Shown: positions 37,567-47,726 of the stretch, one piece after another | Position numbering within the stretch: position 1 is the stretch's first letter | Layout of the letters: every line of letters begins with the position of its first letter | DNA from: Chlamydia serpentis | Lineage (GTDB): Bacteria; Chlamydiota; Chlamydiia; Chlamydiales; Chlamydiaceae | Length of the DNA: 64,000 nucleotides | Assembly: GCF_900239945.1 (NCBI RefSeq) | Contig: NZ_LT993738.1 | Span: 1,134,610 to 1,198,609, forward strand | Direction of reading: 5' to 3' | Notes under the pieces: generated by a model | Databases searched by the model: none | Told to the model about the DNA's origin: nothing | The model's input: the letters and a program-made list of their open reading frames with translations, nothing else | Position numbers and translations under genes: made by a program

Positions 37567-38751
37567 ATGATTAAATTTTCTATTCGTTGTCTTATTATAT
37601 TCTCAATAGCCCAAACAGTATTGGGTGCTTCCGAAATTAGTGTTTCTACAGAGGAAATAAATCCTATAGAAGAAACAAAAAAAATAGTGAACGAGAATGA
37701 TACGTATCCTGGATTAACAGAAGATGTGTCTGTAAAAAATTCAGATGTTTTTTCTAAAAGAAAGGCATCTCTCGAGTCCTTAAGTGCTCAAAGTTCAATA
37801 GGTAATCTTTGTGCAATTAGTAATTTCTTAGACTCTCAAATGTTGTCTAGCAATTTTTCAAGAGAGGTTTGGGGATCCACAATCTTCACAAAATCTACAT
37901 CTCGATGTGATGCTGAAGGGTCAGAACCTTTCCGTTATACTGCATGTGGATACTTAGTTGGTTTGAGATCTAGGATATGGGATTCTTATGAGATAGGTAT
38001 AGCCTCTGGATTAATGCAGGGACGCCTTAAAGATGTTTCTGATGCTCATAGAACTCGTGCGACATCTTCAATAGTTTCCGTCCACGGTAGCATGACTACA
38101 AGACCACTTGGGTTTATGAAGTATATTGTAGGCAAGAAACGTCCTTTACTTTTCTTCTTTAGGTTGACATCAGATGTAAAAAGAAACCTTAAAAAGAGTT
38201 CTGACTTAAGTATTACAAAAAATGATATTCATCATATGTACGTAACAGGTTTGGGAGATTTTGGTATGGCTTGTCCAATATTCTCTACAAATGATGTAAG
38301 TACTGATTCTAGAAAAGCATCTCAGAATCTTCTTATTTATAGTAAATTTCGATGTATTTCTGGGGAGCCTTTTCGACGTGCAACCTCAAGTAATAATACA
38401 TACTATTCTATAGTCAGTCTTCCTATAGGTGTTCGTTATGAAGTGATTTCACTATCAGGGCGTCATGATTTTAATATTGATATGCACATAGCTCCAAGGA
38501 TTGGTTCTGTGCTTTCTCATGGAAGTAGGGAGCCTAAAGAGATGCCGATAACGTCAAAAGATACTGCATTTTTTAGCTTAAGTGCCAGAGAGCGCTTTGT
38601 TATTTCTGAAAATACTGCTTTCACTTTCCAAGTAAGTGAAGTTATTCAGAATTGTTATTCACAATGTACTTCATTAGAAAAAACAAAAAAACAAAGAGGT
38701 CATTTAGCCTATAATACAGGCTTTGAATTGGGCTATCAATACGGATTCTAA
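37567..38751 (+). CDS. Exported autotransporter-like outer membrane beta-barrel protein
   Basis: A 394-residue protein from the ATG at 37567, with a signal peptide (MIKFSIRCLIIFSIAQTVLGA). Residues about 20-75 are an acidic spacer. The rest has alternating strands and recalls the C-terminal translocator of polymorphic membrane proteins: SREVWGSTIFTKSTSR, then YLVGLRSRIWDSYEIGIASG. It ends FELGYQYGF with a terminal Phe, the usual outer membrane targeting signal. No GGAI or FxxN passenger repeats exist, so it is not a standard Pmp. Followed by a strong terminator; monocistronic. Confidence 0.72.
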   Translation: MIKFSIRCLIIFSIAQTVLGASEISVSTEEINPIEETKKIVNENDTYPGLTEDVSVKNSDVFSKRKASLESLSAQSSIGNLCAISNFLDSQMLSSNFSREVWGSTIFTKSTSRCDAEGSEPFRYTACGYLVGLRSRIWDSYEIGIASGLMQGRLKDVSDAHRTRATSSIVSVHGSMTTRPLGFMKYIVGKKRPLLFFFRLTSDVKRNLKKSSDLSITKNDIHHMYVTGLGDFGMACPIFSTNDVSTDSRKASQNLLIYSKFRCISGEPFRRATSSNNTYYSIVSLPIGVRYEVISLSGRHDFNIDMHIAPRIGSVLSHGSREPKEMPITSKDTAFFSLSARERFVISENTAFTFQVSEVIQNCYSQCTSLEKTKKQRGHLAYNTGFELGYQYGF

Positions 38752-38780
38752 CAAGGTCGTTCTTTTATAGGATCTTTAGA

Positions 38781-38820
38781 AAAGCCTTTTCTATTTAAAA
38801 CATAGAAAAGGCTTTTTTCT
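38781..38820 (+). terminator. Strong rho-independent terminator
   Basis: AAAAGCCTTTTCTAT (38781-38795) pairs perfectly with ATAGAAAAGGCTTTT (38803-38817) over a 7-base loop and is followed by TTC TTT. It lies 29 bases after the stop of the barrel protein. Confidence 0.92.
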
Positions 38821-38824
38821 TTAT

Positions 38825-39245
38825 AAAGATATGTTCAGGAAGAGGATAGAAGGCTTACTAAGCTTATTGAGATCCAGCCTCCTTTTAGAATCCAAATCTA
38901 TAATACTAATCTAAGTGTTAATTCTCGCATTGTATTTTTTTCAGTGTTGTTTAGAAGTAGTGAAACGTGCTTCTTCTCTTATTAAAAACTACCTGGGTAC
39001 GAAAACTTAGATCGATTCTGGTAGTTATAATAAGACTATTGAGCGAACTAATTAGATTGTTAAAAGTTCGAAACGTCTTTTAAGAAAGAGTCCTTTATAA
39101 ATAGGTTGATGAAAGAAAATACTAGAAACGATCGTACAATGATCATAAAAACATTAATAATGTAATTAGATAACCTTTAAAAGGGATTTTAGATCTATTT
39201 AGAAATAGATTCTTAATATCATTTAATCGTAGAAATAAACATATT
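38825..39245. other. Gene-free AT-rich gap
   Basis: About 420 bases between the terminator and the 3' end of the Inc-like cluster. No ORF, tRNA or clear hairpin was seen. Sequence is AT-rich throughout, with no repeat shared with other gaps in this window. Confidence 0.6.
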
Positions 39246-41636
39246 TTATTTTTTCTTCTTCTTTTTAGACTTGATCGTTGCTTGTTGTGACTCTGGCATT
39301 GTTCCCAATTTTGTTTGTAGATTTTCTATACGTTCTTGAGTTATTTGAAGCTTCAAACAAGTAAGACCTTCTTCTTTTTCCTCCTCCTTATCTAATTCTT
39401 CGTTTAAAGATTCTTCGTTTTGTGAGACAGATTGTTTTTCTTCTATTTCTTTTAAGTCTAGAATACTGCGGTAAGATTTATACTGCTCTGTTAATTTAAG
39501 AACAGCCTTAGCGGTTTTATTTTTCTCTGCTTTCTTATACGTAAGATAAAGCTGTAGGCAAGGAATCGAATTATGGATAATATGCTCTTCTCCTGCAAAT
39601 TGCCAAAGTTCAAATAAATTACTAACGAGGCGTTCTTGTATATTATTCATTCCCTCTTTTTCAAACCTATCTAAGGACCGTTTCAAATGACTCTTCTGGT
39701 TTAATAGTATTGTTTGCTCATGACTATAATTTATAGAGGTTTCTTTTAACTTTGTTGCTACAATTTCGTACTTATTTTTCATTTCCTCAGGTAAACATTT
39801 TAAATGCTTTTCTAATTGGTGTTGTGCATATGTTAATTTTTGTTTCGCAGCCGTAAGTAGACTTTCTCTATGAAGCAGAAGTTTCTTACCTTGTTGAATT
39901 ATAACAGGAATATTAGAAATTTCCTGTTGGAGTATTTCTAAACGCTGGAGAATATATGACATCTCCGTCTTGTTTATTTCCTCTTCTGTTTCGCGTGTTT
40001 CAGATTCTAAGAATGACTTGGCTGCACGCATATTGTTTTTCATATCAGGAGAAAAAGCGTTTAGATTTTCAGTACAAGTTTGAAAGTCTTTTAATGGTCT
40101 CTTATCTTCCTTACCTGTTGTTCCGGTAGCGACTAGTCTTTTTTGTTCCAAGGATGCCAAGTATTTAGTTTGTTTTTCTTGGCATTCCGTGGCCTCTAGA
40201 CTAATTTTGTCTAGCTCTTCTTGTAAATTGAAATCAGACCTTATTTGCTTTTCGCTTCTGATTCTGGTTTCTTTAGTAGGAACTTTCGTATTTGGATAGA
40301 GATCCTGAAGCTCTTTAAGCTTGTTCATCGCTATCTTAAGCTCCTCGCTATAAAATTCTTGGATCTTGCTGTCCAGTAAAGTTTTTTCTTTTTGTACAAA
40401 TTTTCGATTTTTTTGAGTCGGATTTTCTTCCCATATATGCTTATTAGAGAGATATTCGAAAAGCTGAGACTTAAAGCTACTTATTTGATCGAATCGTGGA
40501 CTTGCTTTGATTTTCGCTAACTTGATTTTCACATCGGTTTGAGTAAAATCCCAGAGTTTTATATCGGCGAAATTAACCGAACCATCTTCTCTTAAGCATA
40601 AGATGCTTGTTTGGAGTTCATGTAAAAGCTTACGCTTTTTCCGAAGCCTTTGTTTAGCTTTACTGCTAGAAGTTTCCAACTCATGACTTGTAAGGATGCT
40701 TTCATAAACATTGGTTGCTAATAAATCTAGACTCTCCTCGAACATTTGTTTAGCCACAGCAAGGGTACTTGATTTAAAAGTAGCTTGTCTGTTTTTAAAT
40801 CGTGTTACCATAGTTATAAAGTCAGATGCGTACATTTTTGCTAGGTTAGTTGCACTACGAAGTACACCTTTATCTTCGTTTGGACTAACTATAATGCTGC
40901 CTAACATATTTAGGCTTGCTTGGACATTGTTCCAGAGTCTCTTTAAAGCTGCTTCGGCTTCTAAAAAATAAACTTCTTGTCTTAGTAAGCACAATTCAAG
41001 GTGCGATATTTCAGAAAAAGTTGCGTCTAAAACAGATTCTAAAGTCTTTAATTTTTGCTCTGTCTTTTCAAATAATCCTTGATTTTGATGAGACCAAGTC
41101 CTAATTTTTGTTAAGTAGATTTCCACTTGCTTAACATCTTCTGAAATTTCTTCAAGAGCTCTTTCGGCTTCTGTTGTTTCTATTGGATAAGAGGGTATGA
41201 CTAAAGGTTCTTCTTCAATTTCAATAGGAGGAGGAGTTCTTAAAGAAGTTTTAGGAGTAGGAGAGATAGGAATTTCTCTCAAGCTTTCATCGTCAAGAAT
41301 AGCTAAGTCTTTTTTAGGATCTTGGATTACAATATCTTCACGAGTTTTATCAGTAAGTATTTTTAGAGAGGTACGTGCTTTAACTAAAAAGAAAATTCCT
41401 AAAATCAATCCCAATAACCCTAAAAGACAAAGAGAAATTCCAATTTCTAAAAAACCCACTACTAATATGGCTATGCCAGGAAGGAAAAAAATAAGACTAA
41501 GAACAAGGAGTAATATGCCCCAAACTCGGTCTTTTCTTTGTATCGAAAGAGTCGGATTTGCACCAGTTCCTTTTGAGAGAGTTTTAACAGGTACGTTAAG
41601 AGGACTTTTTGATTCGTTGATTAATTGTGGAGACAT
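39246..41636 (-). CDS. Large Inc-like coiled-coil protein A
   Basis: A 796-residue protein. Two hydrophobic segments at about 38-60 and 63-86 with a short turn between them form the bilobed domain of inclusion membrane proteins. The rest is one long charged coiled-coil region, ending in a Lys-rich tail of six lysines. Residues about 165-330 align by eye with protein C (42737-44932): WSHQNQGLFEKTEQKLK here and WTDQNQDLVEKTEKQLK there. Probably inserted in the inclusion membrane by type III secretion with a long cytosolic arm. No enzyme motif. Confidence 0.78.
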   Translation of the reverse strand: MSPQLINESKSPLNVPVKTLSKGTGANPTLSIQRKDRVWGILLLVLSLIFFLPGIAILVVGFLEIGISLCLLGLLGLILGIFFLVKARTSLKILTDKTREDIVIQDPKKDLAILDDESLREIPISPTPKTSLRTPPPIEIEEEPLVIPSYPIETTEAERALEEISEDVKQVEIYLTKIRTWSHQNQGLFEKTEQKLKTLESVLDATFSEISHLELCLLRQEVYFLEAEAALKRLWNNVQASLNMLGSIIVSPNEDKGVLRSATNLAKMYASDFITMVTRFKNRQATFKSSTLAVAKQMFEESLDLLATNVYESILTSHELETSSSKAKQRLRKKRKLLHELQTSILCLREDGSVNFADIKLWDFTQTDVKIKLAKIKASPRFDQISSFKSQLFEYLSNKHIWEENPTQKNRKFVQKEKTLLDSKIQEFYSEELKIAMNKLKELQDLYPNTKVPTKETRIRSEKQIRSDFNLQEELDKISLEATECQEKQTKYLASLEQKRLVATGTTGKEDKRPLKDFQTCTENLNAFSPDMKNNMRAAKSFLESETRETEEEINKTEMSYILQRLEILQQEISNIPVIIQQGKKLLLHRESLLTAAKQKLTYAQHQLEKHLKCLPEEMKNKYEIVATKLKETSINYSHEQTILLNQKSHLKRSLDRFEKEGMNNIQERLVSNLFELWQFAGEEHIIHNSIPCLQLYLTYKKAEKNKTAKAVLKLTEQYKSYRSILDLKEIEEKQSVSQNEESLNEELDKEEEKEEGLTCLKLQITQERIENLQTKLGTMPESQQATIKSKKKKKK

Positions 41637-41766
41637 AATTTAAATAATCTTTTGATGTATGCTTAAAAATTAATAGTTTTGAATCCTTTCGAATTCAGTT
41701 TTGTTGTTAGAAAAAGTAGTGCTTTAACTGTCTAAAAATAAATACGTTTATCTTGCATAGTTTCCC

Positions 41767-42507
41767 TTAGTGTTTCCGAGTTTTGTGTTTATGGTTAAGG
41801 GTTACGGATAGTTCTTCCAGCATAGGTTGTGCTCTGCATATTTCTTTGCTCAGACTAAGTAATACTTGTTCTTCTGCTAAGCTCAAATTATCCTTATGTA
41901 TTAGCCTTTTGAAATGAGAAGTAATTTGTAGAAGCTTATTAAGCATTTGCACTACTGAATTTTTAATATCTTTCTTTAGGTTACTTCTTTTTAATTCGTT
42001 TTTGCTTGCTACCCATTCGACTTCTGAAATAGCGATTATTTGTTGCGCTTCTTGAATTATCTCTGCTTTTGTTTTTCTTATTGATTTAGTTGTTGAAAAT
42101 TCTTTTTTAACAGGAGCAACTGTACTTGGTTTATAGTTAGAAGGAGTTTCAATTTCATTGTCTTGAGATTTCATAAGCTCTGTAGGAAGCTTATCTAAAA
42201 ACATATTACAAGCTTTTAAACAGGCAGCTTTTACTACTGTATCTTTTTTAATAAGTAACAGTAGGCCTAGAGTAAGTATTAGGCTTCCTATAGAACATAA
42301 GGGAATTCCAGCTCTGAAAAAACCCACTACTGCTAAGGCAGCACCAATTGCTAGCAAAATAGCACCAAGAATAAACAGAATTATTGCGAAAATCTGAACT
42401 TTTCTTGCTATAAAAGATCCCAGGGACATTCCAGACACTTCTGAAAGCATGCTTAGAGGTATGTTTGGGAAGGAACTGTTAAGCGCATTATTTAAATTTA
42501 CAGTCAT
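41767..42507 (-). CDS. Short Inc-like protein B
   Basis: A 246-residue protein with the same bilobed hydrophobic domain (about 38-62 and 66-87) as its two large neighbours and a short charged helical tail. The segment VVGFFRAGIPLCSIGSLILTLG is like VVGFLEIGISLCLLGLLGLILG in protein A, so the three N-termini are related. It lacks the long coiled-coil arm. Either a short family member or one that lost its arm; the frame is clean. Confidence 0.75.
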   Translation of the reverse strand: MTVNLNNALNSSFPNIPLSMLSEVSGMSLGSFIARKVQIFAIILFILGAILLAIGAALAVVGFFRAGIPLCSIGSLILTLGLLLLIKKDTVVKAACLKACNMFLDKLPTELMKSQDNEIETPSNYKPSTVAPVKKEFSTTKSIRKTKAEIIQEAQQIIAISEVEWVASKNELKRSNLKKDIKNSVVQMLNKLLQITSHFKRLIHKDNLSLAEEQVLLSLSKEICRAQPMLEELSVTLNHKHKTRKH

Positions 42508-42736
42508 GATTTAAAATTAACTAGTTTTTACTCTTTTATCTTTTTAGATGCTAACCAGGTCTTTTAGTATGCCCTCAATTCTTGCGATTAGTTAGCAACA
42601 GGTTTGTACTAACACTTCTAGTTGCAAATCACTTTATAAAGCTCCTAATTTAGAAAACTCAAGTTCTTGACAAGCTATATTATTTAAGTTAAGTATCAAT
42701 ACTTAGGTCTTTTAATGGTTTTTGAACCAATAATAG

Positions 42737-44932
42737 CTATAATGGTTTGAGGTTTCGTATACGTTCTTCAAGAATTTGCAGTTTCTGAGAAACTAGAAGA
42801 TCTTCTTTTCTTTGTCGTTTATTTATATCTTTTTCTTTTAAAGTAACTCGTTGTGGTGAGGAGGATTTAGAATCTGTTCTGTCGGAAATCAATTTATGTT
42901 GAGCGGTCTTGTACTTTGTCACCGTTTGCAGAATTTTCTTGGAGAGATTGTTGTATTCTCGTTCAAAATAACTGATATAGATCTTCAGACTAGGTATAAT
43001 AGCATTTCGAAGAGAAGCAGAGCTTCTGGCCATAAATTGCAGTTCGCTCATATTTTGAAGCAGTTCTTCTTTTATAAAATTCAAGCTGGTAGCTTCAAAT
43101 GTATTTACGGATTGTTTGAAAATATTTTTCTTTTCAAATAATAATTCTTTTTCCTTCTCATATTGTGAGGAGATGTTTTGTATCTTTATATCGAAATCTT
43201 GGAGTTGTTTAAGTAGAGTGTCGGATGCAGATGTTATTTCACTAGTGGAGTACGTATTGCGTTGTAGCTGAGCATTGCTTAAATGTTCATTCGTAGTAAA
43301 AAGCATAGCTTCTCTATGAGATAAAAGCTTTTCAATATAACCAATTTTGTTAGGAATATCTTTAAGCTCTTCTTCCAGAGCTTTCAGTCTTTTTTCGATG
43401 TATAGAATCTCTGTATTAGTTGTTTTTTCATCTAAAACTAAGTTTATATTTTTTAGAGATGCTTTTAAGTCAGCACAGTATTGCTCAACAGTTGATGAAG
43501 ATAGTTGTAATTTTTCCAGACTTTTCTGACACTTATTTTTCTTTTTAGCGGTAGACTTGTCTGTGTGGCTGCTTCTTTTTTCTTCTAATTCCTTGAAGTA
43601 CTTCGCTTGCTGTTTCTTACATAGGTTTGCTTCTTCTTGGATCTTGTTTAACCGTTGTTGTAGACTAGGCTTAACATTGGGAAACTCTTTGGTGATGCTG
43701 CTTGGGTTAATAGGAACTTCAACATTAGGATAGAGATCTTTCAGCTCTTTCAGCTGGGCTTCTACCCTATTATATTCAAGTGCCTGGAGCTTGTCGCATT
43801 GGGAATCAAAATTTTTTTTTGCTTTACAAAGCTGTTTATGATTTTTTTCGGTAGGCTGGTTATTGTATATAGATTTTAGGGAAAGATATTTTAGAAGCTT
43901 CATTTGATAGAGATGGGTATCAGACCATAATTTGTGTCCTTGGATCTTCTCTATGTTTTTTCTAGAGTTTCTAGCAGGGAGAGCCCAATGAATCGCATCA
44001 GATAGATCTATTGTCCCATCTTCTTTCAAACAAAAGATATTTTGTTTAAATTGATCTAAAAGATGATCTTTTTGTAGAGGTCTTTCAGTAGGATATGTAT
44101 TTAAAAAAAGCACTTGTTTATGACTTCTTACAATATTCTTGAAAACAAGTTGCTCTAAAGAACTTAAACTTTTCTCAAACATATGCTTGGTTAATATGAA
44201 ACTGCTTTCTTCAAAATTAGCTTGAACTTTTTTAAATGCCGCGCATGCGTCTATAAAGTTAAACGTTAGTGTTTCAGCATTCTTTAATGCCTGGCGAATT
44301 TTGCTCTCATCTATAGCGGCATTAACGATTGTGTTAGATAGCAATTTTAAGTTAAGAATCATCTCGTTAGCAGAGGACTCTAGATAGTTTTGAGCCTCCA
44401 TAAAATAATACTCTTTTTGTTCTAAGAAAAATCTGATATCTGATATCTCAAGAAAAATATTCTTTAAATTAAAGTCTAAAGACTTTAATTGTTTCTCTGT
44501 TTTTTCAACTAAATCTTGGTTTTGATCAGTCCAATTCCTACTTTTTTCTAAGTAGGCAACTGCTTGATTTAACTCCCTTATCCCTACATTAAGAGGTTTC
44601 TTAGGATCTGACATCTCGATAGAAGATGGGGGTGAATCTTGCTTAGAAACTTCTTTTAGAGGGCCTTGATTTATGATCAGCAAAAGAATCCCTAGAGAGA
44701 ACACAAGTACGCCTAAGACAGATGTAAATACCCCAATGCCTAAAGAAAGCACTGAGCTAAATCCGGGGATGCTTATTGTGAATAAGATAACACCACATAT
44801 TAAAAAGATAATTCCAAGAATAAGTAGAGTAATTTCAAAAACTCGTGATTTAATTATAGAAAGCCTAGGAGACTCCTGCTGAGTCGTTTCCGGGGATAAT
44901 AATTGATTAGAAACGGCAAGAGCAGAAATCAT
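42737..44932 (-). CDS. Large Inc-like coiled-coil protein C
   Basis: A 731-residue paralogue of protein A. Bilobed hydrophobic domain at about 33-55 and 60-86, then coiled coil to the end. Shared blocks with A include QLKELKDLYPNVEVP against KLKELQDLYPNTKVP, and a QAKYFKELEEKR-type block against QTKYLASLEQKR. First gene of the minus-strand cluster, with gaps of 229 and 130 bases to the following genes, so separate promoters are possible. Confidence 0.78.
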   Translation of the reverse strand: MISALAVSNQLLSPETTQQESPRLSIIKSRVFEITLLILGIIFLICGVILFTISIPGFSSVLSLGIGVFTSVLGVLVFSLGILLLIINQGPLKEVSKQDSPPSSIEMSDPKKPLNVGIRELNQAVAYLEKSRNWTDQNQDLVEKTEKQLKSLDFNLKNIFLEISDIRFFLEQKEYYFMEAQNYLESSANEMILNLKLLSNTIVNAAIDESKIRQALKNAETLTFNFIDACAAFKKVQANFEESSFILTKHMFEKSLSSLEQLVFKNIVRSHKQVLFLNTYPTERPLQKDHLLDQFKQNIFCLKEDGTIDLSDAIHWALPARNSRKNIEKIQGHKLWSDTHLYQMKLLKYLSLKSIYNNQPTEKNHKQLCKAKKNFDSQCDKLQALEYNRVEAQLKELKDLYPNVEVPINPSSITKEFPNVKPSLQQRLNKIQEEANLCKKQQAKYFKELEEKRSSHTDKSTAKKKNKCQKSLEKLQLSSSTVEQYCADLKASLKNINLVLDEKTTNTEILYIEKRLKALEEELKDIPNKIGYIEKLLSHREAMLFTTNEHLSNAQLQRNTYSTSEITSASDTLLKQLQDFDIKIQNISSQYEKEKELLFEKKNIFKQSVNTFEATSLNFIKEELLQNMSELQFMARSSASLRNAIIPSLKIYISYFEREYNNLSKKILQTVTKYKTAQHKLISDRTDSKSSSPQRVTLKEKDINKRQRKEDLLVSQKLQILEERIRNLKPL

Positions 44933-45445
44933 TAAGTATATTAGCCGGTATTTTAGGCAAAAAGTGAATAAGACCAGAAAATCTTACTATAGGTATAGAT
45001 TTAAGTAAAAGAGAATTAAAGATATCTATAACATTATTTTTTGAGCTTCCAATAACTTTTAGAAGCATCAATCAAACGAACTAATGAAATAAGAGAGGTG
45101 TTCTACCTTATATTGTTCTTGTTCAGTCTTAGGAATGTTTGTTCTGTTTGGGATAATCCTATATAAATCTAAGTTTTAAAAATTCATTGTTTTTTAGAGG
45201 TATAAGAAACATTACTTCTTTTTTAGAAGAAAAGCGTTTCTTACTAATATAGATGTGTGGTTCCTTGTTTCTTAGAGAATAAATTTATATAATTTATTTT
45301 GATTTAATTATATTAATTCTGGTGATTTTGAATCCTTTATAAATAAAAGGATTGGCTGCCCTTTTTAAGGTTTTATAAAATTTGTATTAAAAGCATGGGT
45401 TTTTATTTAAAATAGATTATATACTTTTACTTTTTTATTTTTGCT
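44933..45445. other. Gene-free AT-rich gap between divergent genes
   Basis: A 513-base gap that should hold promoters for the minus-strand Inc cluster and the plus-strand SPATA20-like gene. It is extremely AT-rich near 45290-45440, with many possible -10 hexamers, so none was singled out. No ORF or hairpin of note. Confidence 0.55.
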
Positions 45446-47545
45446 ATGCCTGAGCCTCTATATACGAATAAGCTAATCACAGAGAAATCTCCATATTTGC
45501 TTCTTTATGCTCATACTCCGGTCAATTGGTATCCTTGGGGAACCGAAGCTTTTCATATTGCTGCTGTTGAGAATAAGCCTATCTTTTTATCTATAGGCTG
45601 TAAGCATTCTCGATGGTGTCAGGTGATGTTACAGGAGAGTTATACAAATCCTGAAATTGCTGCCATGCTTAACGAGTATTTCGTGAATGTAAAAGTGGAT
45701 AAGGAAGAGCTTCCTTATGTAGCCAAGCTTTATAGTGATCTTGCTCAGATGCTTTCAGTATCGGCAGATCATCAAGAATCTACTTCATGGCCTTTAAACG
45801 TCTTTCTTACTCCAGATTTAATTCCTTTTTTCTCTATAAATTATTTAGGAAATGAAGGGAAACTTGGTCTCCCCTCATTTGCTCAGATGATTGATAAGCT
45901 TCACTTTATGTGGGACGATGTTGAGGAGCGAGAGGCCCTTATCGAACAGGCTACGAAAGTCATAGAAATAGCGTCCTTTTTAGAAGGGTGTGTAAGAAAA
46001 GAAGTAATAGAGGAGAGCTCTTTAAAGCGTACCGTAGAAGCTTTGTATCAAGATATTGATCCTCACTATGGAGGAGTCAAGGCCTTTCCTAAGCGGTTGC
46101 CTGGTTTGCTCTTACAATTTTTCCTAAGGTATGGTGTTGAGCATCAAGAGAGTCGTGGTTTATTTTTTGTTGATCGTTCTTTGAGTATGCTTGCTTTGGG
46201 GGGCATCCGAGATCATATTGGAGGCGGTTTCTATTCTTATACTATAGATGATAAATGGCAGATCCCTGCATTTGAACAACGGCTTATTGATAATGCTTTA
46301 ATGGCTTTAAACTACCTAGAAGCTTGGACGTGTATTAGAAAAGAAGAATATCGTGTTATAGGAAAGCGCGTCCTTTCTTATATCCTAAGTGAGTTATATG
46401 ATCCCAAGGTTGGAGCATTTTATAGTTCGGAGCAAGCAGAAAATTGGGGATCTGGAGGGCAGAATTTTTATACATGGTCTGGAGAAGAGATTATCAGTGC
46501 TTTAGGTAAGGACGCAGAGATTTTCTGTGATTACTATGCGATTTCCAGGGAAGGCTTTTTCAACGGAAGAAATATACTACATATTCCTGTGGATATGGAT
46601 ATAGAAGAGCTTGCGGAAAAACACAACTGTTCTAAAGAGGCTATTGAAGCTGTTATTGATAGATCACGAGCGGTCTTGAAAACAATTAGAGAAAAACGGC
46701 CCCATCGCTCGAAAGATGATCTATCTTTAGCCTTTAATAACGGTTGGATGATTTATACTCTTGTTCACTCAGGCCGTATTCTTGGAGAACCCGAATATAT
46801 TGATATAGGTGAAAAGTGTGGAGAGTTTGTCCGTAGTTCTCTCTATAAGCACCATGAACTTTACCGAAGGTGGAGAGAAGGAGAGGCAAAATATCGAGCT
46901 AGCTTAGAAGATTATGGGGCTCTTATTTTGGGAGTGCTCGCCCTTTATCAATCGGGATGTGGATCTCATTGGCTGGGCTTTGCTAAAGAACTTATGGAGG
47001 AAGTGCTCGTCTCCTTTCATTCAGAAGGAGGGGGCTTTTATAGTGTTGATGGCCGTGATAATACATTGCTAATCAAGCAGTCCAATCTCTCTGATGGCGA
47101 GGCAATATCAGGGAATGCCTTGGTATGTCAGTGTTTGTTGTCGCTTCACCTCATTACAGAAAAAAAAGACTATCTTACCTATGCTGAAGAGATTTTACAG
47201 TTAGCCCAAGCGTATGGTCATACTCATAAATTTTCTTCATTGGGATTGCTAATTGCAGCTCAGAGCTACTTTTCTAGAAAACATATTAAGGTATTAATTG
47301 CCTTAGGAAACGTGAAGGATCGTGGAACTATTTTACAGTCTTTGTCAGGGTTATTTCTTCCCTATATATCTTTAATTTGGATGACCCAGGATAACCGAGA
47401 ACTCTTAGAGTCTATACTTCCAGAATATCAACATAGTTTGATTCCTAAAGGGAACTCTGCAGAGACTGTGATCTATGTTTTAGAAGTAGATCAAGGTAGA
47501 AAATTTAAAGACCTGGAATCTTTTCGTTGTTACCTAATCTCCTAA
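45446..47545 (+). CDS. SPATA20/YyaL-family thioredoxin-like protein
   Basis: A 699-residue protein of the DUF255 family: an N-terminal thioredoxin-like domain ([38 protein letters not shown]) and a C-terminal (alpha/alpha)6 barrel like sugar epimerases. Relatives normally have CHWC at the active site; here the first Cys is Ser55 and only Cys58 remains, with an extra Cys52 shifted upstream. A classical disulfide reaction is therefore doubtful. Family function is unknown. No signal peptide, so cytoplasmic. Confidence 0.88.
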   Translation: MPEPLYTNKLITEKSPYLLLYAHTPVNWYPWGTEAFHIAAVENKPIFLSIGCKHSRWCQVMLQESYTNPEIAAMLNEYFVNVKVDKEELPYVAKLYSDLAQMLSVSADHQESTSWPLNVFLTPDLIPFFSINYLGNEGKLGLPSFAQMIDKLHFMWDDVEEREALIEQATKVIEIASFLEGCVRKEVIEESSLKRTVEALYQDIDPHYGGVKAFPKRLPGLLLQFFLRYGVEHQESRGLFFVDRSLSMLALGGIRDHIGGGFYSYTIDDKWQIPAFEQRLIDNALMALNYLEAWTCIRKEEYRVIGKRVLSYILSELYDPKVGAFYSSEQAENWGSGGQNFYTWSGEEIISALGKDAEIFCDYYAISREGFFNGRNILHIPVDMDIEELAEKHNCSKEAIEAVIDRSRAVLKTIREKRPHRSKDDLSLAFNNGWMIYTLVHSGRILGEPEYIDIGEKCGEFVRSSLYKHHELYRRWREGEAKYRASLEDYGALILGVLALYQSGCGSHWLGFAKELMEEVLVSFHSEGGGFYSVDGRDNTLLIKQSNLSDGEAISGNALVCQCLLSLHLITEKKDYLTYAEEILQLAQAYGHTHKFSSLGLLIAAQSYFSRKHIKVLIALGNVKDRGTILQSLSGLFLPYISLIWMTQDNRELLESILPEYQHSLIPKGNSAETVIYVLEVDQGRKFKDLESFRCYLIS

Positions 47546-47726
47546 TTTTCTTAAAGAAACAGCCAAAGAATACATCTTTATTTCAAAATTAGAAGTTAAG
47601 ATCATTTTTACTAACTAAAATTTTGTATCTTCAAAAAAGAAAACTTACTTCTCTAAGTGGCCAAAATTATCACAATTCCTTATAGTAAAGTCCCTAGGCA
47701 GGTGAAAATCTATAGGGTAGGAAGTT

